A DNA stretch of 64,000 nucleotides, taken from NCBI GenBank assembly GCA_021397845.1, contig CM038038.1, positions 64,908,748 through 64,972,747 of the forward strand. The letters are read 5' to 3'. Below are positions 1 through 12,300 of the stretch, in pieces. This stretch comes from Areca catechu (Eukaryota; Streptophyta; Magnoliopsida; Arecales; Arecaceae). Numbering within the stretch: the first letter of the stretch is position 1; the number at the start of each line of letters is the position of its first letter. The translations under genes were made by a program, and so were the position numbers. The notes under the pieces were generated by a model. The model made no database searches. It was given only the letters and a program-made list of their open reading frames with translations, and had not been told where the DNA came from.

Positions 1-69
1 ATTCTACTGCTGCTGAAGGTACCAAAGTTTAAATTTGCTTAATTTTTAAAATAATTTTGTGAACTTCAG

Positions 70-343
70 GTCAGTATATTATGCTGCAACAGATGTGGTA
101 ATTTTGAAATTCATGATTGAGGTGTGCTGGGCTCCCATGCTAGCTGCCTTCAGTGTTCCACTTGACCAGAGTGATGATGAAGCTGTAATATCCCAATGCC
201 TTGAAGGATTTCATTGTGCAATACATGTTACAGCAGCTATGTCTATGAAGACTCAAAGAGATGCTTTTGTTACTTCACTTGCAAAATTCACATCCCTCCA
301 CTCAGCAGCGGATATCAGGCAGAAAAATATTGATGCTATAAAG
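70..343 (+). CDS. BIG3: BIG3-like exon 1 of window
   Basis: The acceptor AG is at 68-69 and the donor GT at 344-345. The exon begins with the last base of a split codon (phase 2) and ends at a codon boundary after the lysine of NIDAIK. It codes for the start of the helical region after Sec7 (MIEVCWAPMLAAFSVPLDQS). Bases 1-69 are read as the end of the preceding intron. A possible donor at position 19 would leave an intron of only about 50 bp in the wrong phase, so no exon is called there. Confidence 0.9.
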
Positions 344-3300
344 GTTTGTTCTGGTTATATTCTGTTAATGCCCAGAATTATGTTTGATATTATCATGTTT
401 CTGAAAGCTCTTTATATTTTTAAGCTGATTTATGTTATAAGTTGAAATATAATGTATTGGATGCATTCCTCTTCTAGAAACTCAATCATATTTCTATATT
501 TCTCATGAGCAAGCATCCAATGCATTTGTATTTAGTATTGCCCTGGCTGATTGTTTCAATTAGATTTGATTCAATATAACTAGCTGGGTAAGGCTTTTGG
601 CGCCAGTTCTTGTTCCAAGTCCTTGACATTTTTTTCTAACAAACTGAAACCCAAGGTCTTTTGTACTGGTACCGGGGCTCATGCAGGCTGGCAACCAGTT
701 CCGTATATACTGTACCAATCCCGGGTGTACTAAACCAAGGGAGGGTGAGGGAGGAGGAGGAGAAGAGAGAGAGAATGGTGGAGGGAGAGGGAGGGAGAGA
801 GGGGCTTACGGAGGTGGGGGAGAGGTAGGAGGGGGTGGGGGAGAGAGAAGGGGGGAGGGAGGATGGCTCATAGAGAGGAGGAATAGGGAGGAGTGGGGGG
901 AAGAGAGGTAGGTAGGGAGGGAGGGAGAGACTGGGAGGGGTCTCACAAAAAGGGGGAAGATTGAGAAGGAGAGAGGGTGGGGGTGAGATGGGTGCTTACC
1001 TCAACATTAGTTAGCATTGAAGAAGGGAGAGAGAGGGCGAGTGAGCAGGAATAGAGAGCGAGCCCTCTCTTGAATATCTGGTCATATGCAGTGGGAGGGG
1101 GGTTATAATTCAAATTGACCCACCAAACTATCCTAATTTGGTGTTAATTTGTATTCAGTATGGGTCAAACCAATTGGTTGGGTTGTTTCAATGAACATCG
1201 CTGAAACTTTTGGGTTGAGGTGCATTTATTTCTAAATTGCCTTGTGAAAATATGACTTTTTAACTAGTGCAATTATTTACTCGATATGTCCTTAGAGACT
1301 GCAAAAATATTTTTGCCTATAGAGGACGAAATGATTTTGCTATTAAGTTACATTTTCTATGTTCCAAGTAATTCCCTGGTTTTTGATATAAAAATGTACC
1401 ATATAAGTGAAAATCTCCTTTTTCCCCCCCTAAAGTTCCTGCAAAACAAGGGGCATAGTTTAATCATTAATGTTCCCATGATTCCATGTAATTGAATCCC
1501 AATATTTTGTGGTGGGCAAGATAATTTAGATATTGAGGAAACTTGCTTGCTTTTCTGTTTAGTTTGTTATCTTTTTAGAATTTAGGATTTTGGTGGGTAT
1601 CTTGAACATTGTCTTAAACTGATGGTCTTGGTTGAGTGAGAATTTGACTAGTAGAAAGATCTTCAAAAAGTAGTGTGACTACCTATAAAGAAATCATTAA
1701 AATGGTTTATGAATTGGAGATATGGAGGCAAGAAAAAGATCACAAGTTATTGATAGAGATGTTATAATCAAACCATTTTTTTTGTTTTTCATGATAAAAG
1801 AGATTCTTCATTTTGATTAGTATTTAAATCACCACTGAAATAAGAGTGGGTAAAAAAGTAATATCTTGCTCATAGTGATTAAAGTTGAGTTGTGCATTCT
1901 TGCATGCAGTGTGTGATCCATTCCTTGTTGCTGAGTTAAAGACTTGAGCATGAACTATTGCTTCACTTCTTGGTCTTCCAGGGGATAGGAGCTTAGAAAT
2001 AATATGCAATATTGGATTACGAAATATTGATTAATTAGGCCACATCCTAGCTGTGTTACATGGACACTTGCATCCAGCTCTAAGAATGCATGTTTGATAT
2101 GCATCCGAATCGGATATGCATCAGACCCTTGGACATATCCTTTTTTTTCTCCCAAGTTTTTATAGATGGATAATTTGACTCTTCCAAAGATGAGTTCAGC
2201 TACCATAATAATGTCCAAAGTAACCCTTTTTCTTTTAAGAGAATGGTCAAGGATATAGACATCGAAATAACTCTGTAAGATATCCTTTCTTCTTGTATTT
2301 CTCAACAAATTATGCAGTTCAGAAAACATATATGTTGCCGTCAAGATTGTCGTGGCCTGTAGCTGAGATCGAGGTCGGAACGCACTCCCGTCGCTCGGGA
2401 TCTTGCTCGATCGTCTGGACCAGCAAAACAGAGTCAGTGACCCGGATCGAGGATTCCGGCGGGGGCACTCCGACGATCAAGTCAGTAACGATCCAGAGGA
2501 ATAGATCCTCCTAGTCGAGCTCCGAAGATGGACTCCACGCTAGAAGGATAATTTGTTATGTGAGAGTGCGAGTGGGCCGAGCGCAGAGTGTGGGAATGGC
2601 AGCAGAGGAGATCTCGAATTGGGTGGCTGTGTCCGTCTAAACCCCTTCCGGGGGTTTCGTGGTAGTCTCTAGCGTTATCTTCCTGTGCACTGCCTCCTTG
2701 CTCGTTGGACCTCACTCGATTGAATCTTCACTGGAATGAATGCTTGATTCTACTTTGTTTGAATTTGAGAGGCCCCCTTTTAGCTGGGGGTGTTGCGCGT
2801 CGCTTATCTCAGGATCTTTTCCATGCTTATGGGCGCGTGCGGCAATGTTTCGTGCCGTGGCCGGGTTGCCTTTCAATTTCGGTGATATGGAAGCTACCGT
2901 TCACGCTGACATTCCTTCTGGTCGCTTCCTTTTGGGTAACTTAGCAGAGCCTTGATTGACGGGCCGCCGCCTCCTAGATTCGGATCCACTGGTTGACTTC
3001 CAGTTTTGGAGGGTGCAGCCGGTTGGTGGAGAATGCAGAGCCTCGATTGGAGGATTCCTTCCATTTCGGCGTAAATGGCAGCTGGGATCATCATAGCGTC
3101 CTGGCAGGCGTCTTTTCGTGGTCCTCGGGCATCGGGCCGTCATCCATGGGGAGCGGCGACTTCCTTCGGCTGCAGATCTCTTCATCCGAGCTGGGATCGA
3201 TCTGGAGAGGTGGAGCTCGACTTCGGCCTCGGCGTCTCGACCCGAAGGGAGCGCGGTCGGGTGAAGGAGGGCGGAGTTTGACTTCGGCCACGGCATCTCG

Positions 3301-6300
3301 ACCCGAAGGGAGCGCGGCCGGGCGAAGGAGGGCGGAGCTCGACTTCGGCCACGGCGTCTCGACCCGGAAGGAGCGCGGTCGGGCAAAGGAGTCCGGGCAG
3401 AGACATCCCACGTGGCAGCTTTGTCCGACATGGCGTCTGATATGGGTTTCACGTCAGCGGTCCTGCTACATCATTTGTCCCCTACTTCCAAGGCCCGTTG
3501 GCACACGGCGCTCGGGATGAAGGGAGTAAATGCGGTGCTGACATGGAAAGGTAGAGATTCGGCGCAATAATGACCATGATCGCTGGTACTTCGTGAGGCG
3601 GTTCTCCAAGCCAATGCGGAGAAGCCACGTGGGCACGTCCGAGGAGCAGTTATTGCTGGCACGGAATTCAGAGCGGCCGCGGTCGGTGCGGGGTGTCCCA
3701 TTCGTCGATGGTCGACACGTGGTGCAGATCCGTCAGCGGGGATGTTGTAACGGTACAGTTAGATGTTGGGTCACTTCGAAATGAAAGGCTGATTTTTCCA
3801 AAACACCTCTTTCAAATCTTACGTGCGCACCATCGTACCAAAGTTTTTTCCTCTCCCGGCCATCTTAGACTCCTCCAGAAACTAGGTTCGTCTCTTTCTC
3901 CCCCCGTCTCCCAGCCGAGTAGGATTCCCTTTGAGCTTAGGGTCTTCTTGGAAGTAGTCTGTCTTCCTCTTCTTCTTCAGCTTTCATCTTCCCCATCTTT
4001 GTAGATGTCTCGTTTCGGCCCTAATTTCTGTCCCTTAACCAACCAGGGTGAGGCGGGGCCTTCTAGGCCGAGGTCACCTTCTTCTTCCTTTGATGATGAG
4101 GGGGAAGAAACGTGCTTCGAGCTTAGTAGGAGGTGCCCGCCCACTGGGATAGTCATTAGGGAGCCCAGAGCTAGCCCTCCACCTGAACATGTCCCTGAAC
4201 CTGGTCGGTCGACTGGTCCTGGCGGGGTTGCTTCGACAATCTCTGCTGAGGAACTGGCGATCATTTGGGATGTTTATGGCATCCCGTACTCCGTCCGGCT
4301 CTTGGTCTCTGGACCAGGGGAATGAGTCACCTCCAGTGGCCCGGGCTGGATAGCCCTCTACGAAGAGACCTTCGCAGGGGGACTTCGGTTTCCTTTTCAT
4401 CCCTTCTTCCTATCATTGCTGAGCAATTACCGTCTCGTCACTGCTCAGCTCGTTCGGAATGCTGTGAAGACCATTTTTTGCTTCATAGTACTCTGTCACT
4501 TTCACGGGATTGTAGTCCGTTTTTCCTTGTTCAGAGCCTTTTTTATGCTGAAGTGCCACTCTTCTGAGGGGTAGTGGTTTATCTCTTCTTGCCCGAAGGG
4601 CATCAGATTTGAACTCCCCTCTTTCATCAAGGAATGGAAGAGTAAATACTTTTTTGCAACGGTCGAGGGGGTGGACTTGGTTTGGAGCGACCCAGATCGG
4701 TCCCCTAACCGGAACTCTATGGTGGAAGCAGCTGATCGAGAGGTCTTTGAGCAGCTCCGCATCGTCTAGATTCCTTCTTTCGAGGTTCTGTTGTCGGAGC
4801 AGAACCTCTTGGAGGCCGGGGTCGATCCAACGAGGGAGTTGGGTGGGTTCGGCTCGAACTTTTCCCCTTGTGTCTTTTGTTTGTCTTTCTGAACTTGAAG
4901 CTGACTTTCCTTCTTTTGTGTGCAGGTATGAAGTTTTCATTGGATGACCTGCTCTCGATCATTAAGAAGAGGGGTCCTCCAGCGGCGGTCAGCGAGTCCC
5001 CCTCGAAGAGGGCTCGCGATGAAGGCGACATGGTGACTGCTTTCGTCGTGCTGTTCGGGCCTAGCAGAAGGGAAGCTGAGACCGTCCATGAGCAAGGGAG
5101 GAGGGCGGTGGAGGTGAAGCCCGAACTGGGCCAGAGGGTTGTTGAGCCCACGCCAAAGCGGCCGAGACGACAAGAGCCGGCCTTTGCCCCGAAGCCTGAG
5201 GTGGTTGCCCGGGCCAGGGCCGTCGCTGCAGCCGTCATCATGATGTCTCCTCCTTCGGAGGTCATTGTCGTCGAGGGGAAGAACAAGGAGGAACAGAGTC
5301 GGTGCCGGAAGCGCCGTCCGAGGAGGCTTCAATCTCCCACCATGCCCCCGAAACCTCTTCGGCTGCTGGAGCGGGCGACTCCGCGTCCGGGGTGAGCAGG
5401 AGAGAGAGGGACTACCGCCGAGTCCTCTTCAAGCTAGCGCCCAATGGCTCCCTGGTTCGGGACCAGGGTCTGGCGGAGCGCATGATGGATTTTGCAATCC
5501 AGTCATGCGACTGGCGGGAGAAGGCTGGAAAACTACTGGGGGATGCGATCGGCAGCACATTCCCCCAGCTCTTCTCGGTAAGTAACTTCATCTGCTTCAC
5601 TTCTTTTTTCTCTTTTCTGCATTGGTTGCTGAATTTTTGTTTGGTACAGCTCGGTGCCGAGCTTCTTCTAATCAGAGACTGCTGCAAGAACTGGTTGAAG
5701 AAGGATCGGCAACGAGAGGCGGAGCTCGAGTCTGTGAAGACCAAGCTAAGGCGAAAGAACGACGACTCTTGGGAGCTCAGCCTGAAGAATAAGGAGCTTC
5801 AAAAGGAGCTCACAAGTGCTGAGAGGCACTCGAAGGAGCTTCAGGAGAGTCTGGATCGGGAGTGGAGCCGGTCGAAGAGCAAGGCAGAGGAGCTCAAGGC
5901 CACTGAGTCGAGGCTGGCTGAGTTCAATGCCGAAGCCATCCGGCAGAAGGGGCGTGCCCAGTCTCTCTAAGTCGAGTTGGAGGCGGCCAGGGAGACGTTG
6001 ATCGCCGCCGAGAAGAGGGTCATCGCTGCTGAGAAGGAGGCAGCAGCGGCAGTCGAGTCGGCAGAGGCAGCAAAAAAGCAAGCTGCCGAGGCGGTCGGCC
6101 AGGCCGAGGCCGCAAAGAAGGGAGCTGAGGAGGTCGTGGTGAGGTACAAGGCCTCGAAGAAACTCGCCGCCGAGTTCCACGGATGGCGTCGGACTCCTTC
6201 AAGGGCTTCATGTACCTCCATTCCAGGGTGGCGGGCTTCGTCTCAGATAAGGGCCAAAGCTTCCTCAGGTATCTTGGAGTCTCGGACGGGGAAGCGGCCC

Positions 6301-9300
6301 CAGGTTTGAGCACTACCGAGGAGCCAGCCGCAACCTCCGATCTTGCTTCGCCGGCGGTGGTTGCCGAAGCCGAGGTCGAAGCTGTGCAGCCTGAGGCTCT
6401 GAAGGGTGATGTCCCGCTGGCGCACTGTCATGGGAAGGGACCGGCTAAGTAGGGTAGGAACCTTTTGTCATTTTCTTTTTTTTTAAATTTTTGGCCTGGG
6501 TTTCCCGGCATGTCGGGGGCCAGAGACACTTGTAATAAACAAGCAGTTATCAATGAAGTAACTCTTTTCAGTCACCTTGGCTCGAAACTTCTTCTCCCTT
6601 CTCTTTTTTTTTTTTTTTTTTTGAACATGTGATGAAGTCAGAGAGAAGTTCCTCAGCTTGCCGAGTTGTTTCTACTTCGTGTGCGAAGTGGATGAATGTT
6701 TCCGAGTGCCTTGTTTGATAAGATCCTTTCGGTTTCGCCGGGATCAGCTCCAGGTGTGCACGGCAAGGCCGGGCTCGGAGGTTGCGCTCGTTAGCAATGC
6801 ATGGCGACTACGGGGCTCCGGTCTTCAGCAGTTTCCGGGCCTGAGGTGCCGGGTCTTTAGTACGGAGAGCTGGACTCAAAGCTTCAGTACCGGAGAGCTG
6901 GGCTCCGGGTTTTGGTGCTTGAGGGCTAGGCTCCAGGCTGACCGGTCTTTGGTGCCGGAGAGCTGGATTCTGGCCTTTGGTGCCCAAGGACTGGACTCCG
7001 GGCTTCAGCACCGGAGAGCTGGGCTCCGGGCTTGAGTGCCGGAGGTCGTGGGATCCGGGCTTTGGCGCCGGAGAGCTAGGCTCTGGGCTTGAGTGCCGAA
7101 GGTCGTGGCTCCGGGCATCTACATCCCTGCAAGACAAAAATGGTTTGCACAAAAGGGGATCTTTATTATTATTAGGAAAAGGCCTTACATTACTGATAGT
7201 ATATTTTCATGTTGCAGGCATTCCATGTCCGTGGGAATCTGGCGCTGTCTAGACTCACGAGATAGTAAGCTCCATGTGGAAGAGCTTCGACCACCTTGTA
7301 GGGGCCTTCATAGTTTGGCGAGAGCTTGCTGCACTCTCGAGGTTGAGACGCTTTAGCTCGGCGTAGCACCAGGTCGCTGGGACGGAAGATCTTTGGCTTT
7401 ACTCGCGCGTTGTAGTATCGGGTCACGCGCTACCTGTAAGCCACCATCCGGAGTCGGGCCTTGTTCCTGGTTTTCTCAAGGAGGTCCAGGTTGAGAAGGA
7501 GGCGCGTCGGGTTCTCTGCTTCATTGTATTGCTTTATCCGTAGCGTAGGTGCGCCGAGTTCGACTGGGACAACGGCTTCAGCACCGAAAGTGAGGTTGAA
7601 AGGCGTTTTGTCCATTGCCGTCCTGGGCGTTGTGTGGTAGGCCCAGAGAATGCTGGGAAGTTTTTTTGCCCACCTGCCCTTGACTTGATCTAGCCTGGTT
7701 CTGAGCCCTTGGAGAATGGTCCGGTTGGTCATCTTGGCTTCTCCATTGGTTTGGGGATGGGCTATCGAGGTGAAACGATGTTTTGGATGCCGAGCTCGGC
7801 ACAAAACTCTTCGAACTCTCGGTTGTTGAACTGTCATCCGTTATCAGTGATGATGTTGTGGGGAAGCCCGAAGCGACAGATGATCGACTTCCAGAAGAAC
7901 TGGCGGACCTTGGTTTTCGTGATCCGTGCCAGTGGCTCTGCTTCTACCCACTTGGTAAAGTAGTCGATGGTCATTATCAAAAATTTCTGTTGCCTTGGTG
8001 CAGGAGGAAATGGATCTAGAATGTCCATCACCCACTGGGCGAACGGTCATGGGGCGGAGATCTGGGAAAGTGGCGCCGCTGGTTGACGCTGTATGTGGGC
8101 GTGGCGCTAGCACCGGTCACACCTCTTCACGAAGTCAGTGGCGTCCTCTCTCATGGTCTCCCAGTAGTATCTCTGTTGGAGAGCTTTGTATGCAAAAGTC
8201 CTCCCTCCGATGTGGTTTCCGCAAAGGCTTTCGTGTATCTCTCGGAGCACGAAGGTTGCCTCTGAAGGTCTCAGGCATCTCAGGAGCGGATAGGAGTAGG
8301 ATCGGTGGTAAAGCTGTCCTTCAATAAGGACGAACCGCGAGGCCTTTTTGATAAGGCCGGTCTCAGCTCGGTCTTCCGGCAGGGTGCCATTGGTAATGTA
8401 CTTGATATACCTATCCATCCAGCTCGGCTCCGGGGTGACTTGCTGTACCTCTACTGGAGCTTCGTTGCTTGGATTTTTAAGGTACTCGATGTGGGCGTGC
8501 CCAGTGATGAGTTTGGCAAGGTTGCAACCCTTGACAGTGTATCGACGCGAGCATTCTCATCTCGGAGGATATGAGAGATGCTGAAGCGTTGGAAACCTGT
8601 TGCGCTTGAGCGGACCTGTTCCAAGTACTTCATCATCTGGGGATCTCTGGCTTTATATTCTCCGGAGACCTGTATGGCCACCAGTTGGGAGTCGGTGAAG
8701 ATCTTCAGGCTTCGTATACCCAGCTCGTGAGAGACCCTGAGGCCCGCGAGGAGTGCCTCGTACTTCGCCTGGTTATTTGTCGTGGCAAATTTGAAGCGGA
8801 GTGCGCATTCAGCTACAACCCCATCGCTGTTGGCGAGGATTAGATCTACGCCGCTTCCGCTTGCATTGGACGTGCCATCGTCATAGACGATCCAGGGCTC
8901 CTCGGCTTCGGGCTCTACTTGGTGCTCTGGGGCAGTCTACTCTGGCTCTTCGGCAAGTCCCGCGCACTTGATCAGGAAGTCGGCCAGCACCTGGGCCTTC
9001 TGAGATGACCTTGGTCAGTATATGATGTCAAACTTGCTGAGCTTTAGTGTCCACTTGGCCAAGCATCCAGATGTGTCAGGATGACTGAGCACAGCCCTCG
9101 GGGGTTGGTTCGTCAAGACCGCGATCGGATGCACTTGGAAGTACGGCCTGAGACGTTAAGCATACATGATAAGTGCAAAAATGAGTTTTTCGGATCGGGT
9201 GTACCTGATCTCGGCATCCCGGAGGATCTTGCTGGCGTAGTACACTGGCTTTTGGGACCCGTCGTGATCCGTGTGGACGAGGACCAAACTGATGGCTCCA

Positions 9301-12300
9301 GTGGTGACCGCCAGGTACAGCTGGAGCTCCTCTCCTGTCTTCGGCCTGGAGAGCAGTGGTGGTGATGCCAGGAAGTCTTTAAGCTCCTCAAAGGCTGCCT
9401 TGCACTCCTCTGTCCAGGTGAAGTCGTTCATCTTGCGCAGCACCTTGAAGAAAGGAAGGCAGCGGTCCGCCGACCTCGAGATGAATCGGCTCAATGCGGT
9501 GATTCAACCCGTCAGGCGCTGAACCTGCTTCTTCGAGGTTGGATGTTCCATGTCGATGATCGCCCGGACCTTCTCCAGGTTCGTCTCGATACCTCTTTGG
9601 ATCACCATGAAGCCAAGGAATTTCCCTGCTACCATCCCGAAAGCATATTTCGCCGGGTTCAGCTTCATTTTGTGCTCCCGGAGATTTTGGAAAGCTTCTG
9701 CGAGGTCGGCTATGTGGTTCGAACTCGGCTTGCTCATGACGAGCATGTCGTCTACATAGACTTGCATGTTCCTGCCGATCTGGTCTCTAAAGATCTGATT
9801 GACCAGGTGCTGGTATGTGGCGCCAGCATTCTTCAAGCCGAATGGCATCATCCGATAGCAGTATGTCCCTTGGTCGGTGATGAAGGTAGTGTGCTCGTCC
9901 TCTGGGTGCATTCGGATCTGGTTGTATCCGGAGAATGCATCCATAAAGGAGAGCAAGCGGTGTCCCGAGGTGGCGTCCACTAACTGGTCGATCTTCGGCA
10001 GAGGGAAGCTGTCCTTTGGACAGGCTCGGTTGAGATCGGTGTAGTCCACACAGATTCTCCACTTCTCGTTATTCTTTTTTTACCATAACCACACTTGCCA
10101 GTCAGCTCGGATATTGCACTTCCCGAACGAAGCCGGCTGCGAGGAGTTTGTCCCCTTGTTGATCGTCCTTTGTCTCTCTGGTGCAAAACTTCTTTTCTTT
10201 TGCCGCATAGGACGATACTTTGGGTTGATGCTCAGCTTGTGGGTGATGATCTTTGGCGGGATCCCAGACATGTCAGTCGTCGTCCAAGCGAACATGTTAG
10301 CGTTCGTCTGGAGAAACTCCAGAAGGTGGGCTCGTTCATCATCTTGCAACTGCGCCCCAATCTACATCGTCTTCGCCGGGTCGGTTCCAAGGGGATACGA
10401 CAGCAGGTGCTCGACCGGGCCACCTCTGGGATCCTGCGTCCTTTGATTGAGGTCGTCCACGCTGGGGTCGTCCTCGGCAGCCTTTGCCCCGGGGACGGTT
10501 TGGAGGCAATGTTGAATTGGCTGAGGTGCCCCCCTCATCTCCCTGACACCGTAAGGAGTTGGAAACCGCAGTAACAGCCGCTTTGTGAAAATGACTGCGT
10601 CAAGCAGGTTGAGCCTGGGTCGGCCGAGGATCACGTTGTAGGCAGAGGGAAGCCTCACAACTATGAAATTCATCATTACGGTACTCTGCCGAGATGGCGT
10701 CCCGGCAGTAATGGGGAGAGTGATCTCCTCCTCGACCCCTACAGAGTCACTTGTGAAATCGACGAGGGGTGTGTGCACAGGTCTGAGCTGAGCAGAGGAT
10801 AGGTTCATCCTAAAGAAAGTATCGTAAAAAAGCACATCGGTGGAGCTTCCACTATCAACCATGATGCGTTTTACAGGATGTTTTATGATCGTCATCTCGA
10901 CAACCACAGTATCATTGTTTACATTTTTATTTTCATCCCCCTTCCCTCGCAAAGGGAAGTACATTCTCAAAATTTCCTCCACCCCGGGCCTTCTTGGAAG
11001 CATGCTTGACTCTCCAGCATATCATCCCCACCGGCTTCTCGGTAGGGCGGTTGTCGACGGTAGGGACTGGAGGGAGTGCGGCGAGCGCCTGAGGTTTTGT
11101 TGGGGGTCTGCCCCCCATGAACCTTCCGAGGTAGCCCCTCTTTATGAGTTCTTCAATTTTCTCTCTTGAGGTTGCGACACTTCTCGGTGTCGTGGCCATG
11201 GTCGCGGTGAAACTGGCAATACTTCGTCCTGTCGCAATCGTTGGATGGCTTCAGCGGAGGTGGGCGTCTCAAATAGCGCTCACACTTGATCTCCATAAGG
11301 ATTTTCGCCCTTGGGGCGAGGAGAGGAGTAAAGTTCTCTTCCGGGATGGGGTCTCTTCTAGGCTTCGGCATCTGGCGAAAGTTCGATGCGGTTGGTCCAG
11401 GCTTCCGCGTCCTAGAGGTCTCCCTGGGAGCTGGCTTCTTCAGAGGCCTTGCGTCTAGCTCCCTCGTGCGATCCGCCTCATCGGCACGGATGTACTTTTT
11501 GACACGGAGGAGCTCGAAATAAGTCTTGGGGGGTTTCTTGTCGAGAGAGTAGGTCAGGCGGGAAGTCCTGAGTCCTCTCTTCAGTGCGAGCATAGCGACT
11601 GGCTCATTAAGGTTGTAGATCTCCAGCGCGACAACCTTGAAGCGGGCCACATAGTCCCGTAGGAGCTCGTGGTCCTGTTGCCTGATGGAGAAGAGGCTGT
11701 CTGCCTTTCGTGGCACCTTCCGGCAGGCGCCGAAATGGGCTACGAACTTCTGCTCCAGCTGAGCGAATGAACTAATGTTCTCCGGCTCTAGGTGGGTGAA
11801 CCACACCTGGGCTGCTTTTCGAAGAGTAGCGGGAAAGACGACGCAGAGGAGAGCGTCGGTTGCTCCCTAGACTCTCATGAGAGCTTGTAGCTCTCGAGAT
11901 GATCCAGAGGGTCGGCGGTCCCGTCGTAGGGATCCATCTGCGGCATGCGGAACCGACTCGAAATTGGCTCCTCTTGGACTTTTCGGGAAAAAGGGGGATG
12001 GGCGTCGTAGCCCGCCGGCTCGCTAGCGGAGCCCTGCAGATTTGCAAACCGGTGGGTAAGCTTTGCTAGCTTGCGCTCCTGTTCCTTCAGGCATTTTTCT
12101 GCCATGCACCTAATGGCCTTGTCGGTAGAACCCTCCGCGGAGGCTGAAGGAGTCGGAGAAGGTGATATGAAATGGTGTCCATGATTGGGGATCTTGCCTT
12201 TTCGACCTTGGCGGGCTCTAGCTGTTACCCGTTCAAGGGTCGGGGACCGGCTGTCCCGATTGGCAGATCCGGTCCGTTGCCTCTTCATCGGGGTCCGGTG

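Noticed and set aside
1..18. Possible exon end at GAAG|GTACC
   Set aside because: The intron would be only about 50 bp and the phase does not join to the exon at 70.
681..911. 76-codon Gly/Glu/Arg-rich frame
   Set aside because: It is produced by the purine-rich low-complexity tract, with no other coding evidence.
2901..3520. Overlapping long frames on both strands in LTR A (and the equivalents in LTRs B and C)
   Set aside because: GC-rich 61-bp repeats keep several frames open at once; the frames are not conserved between LTR copies.
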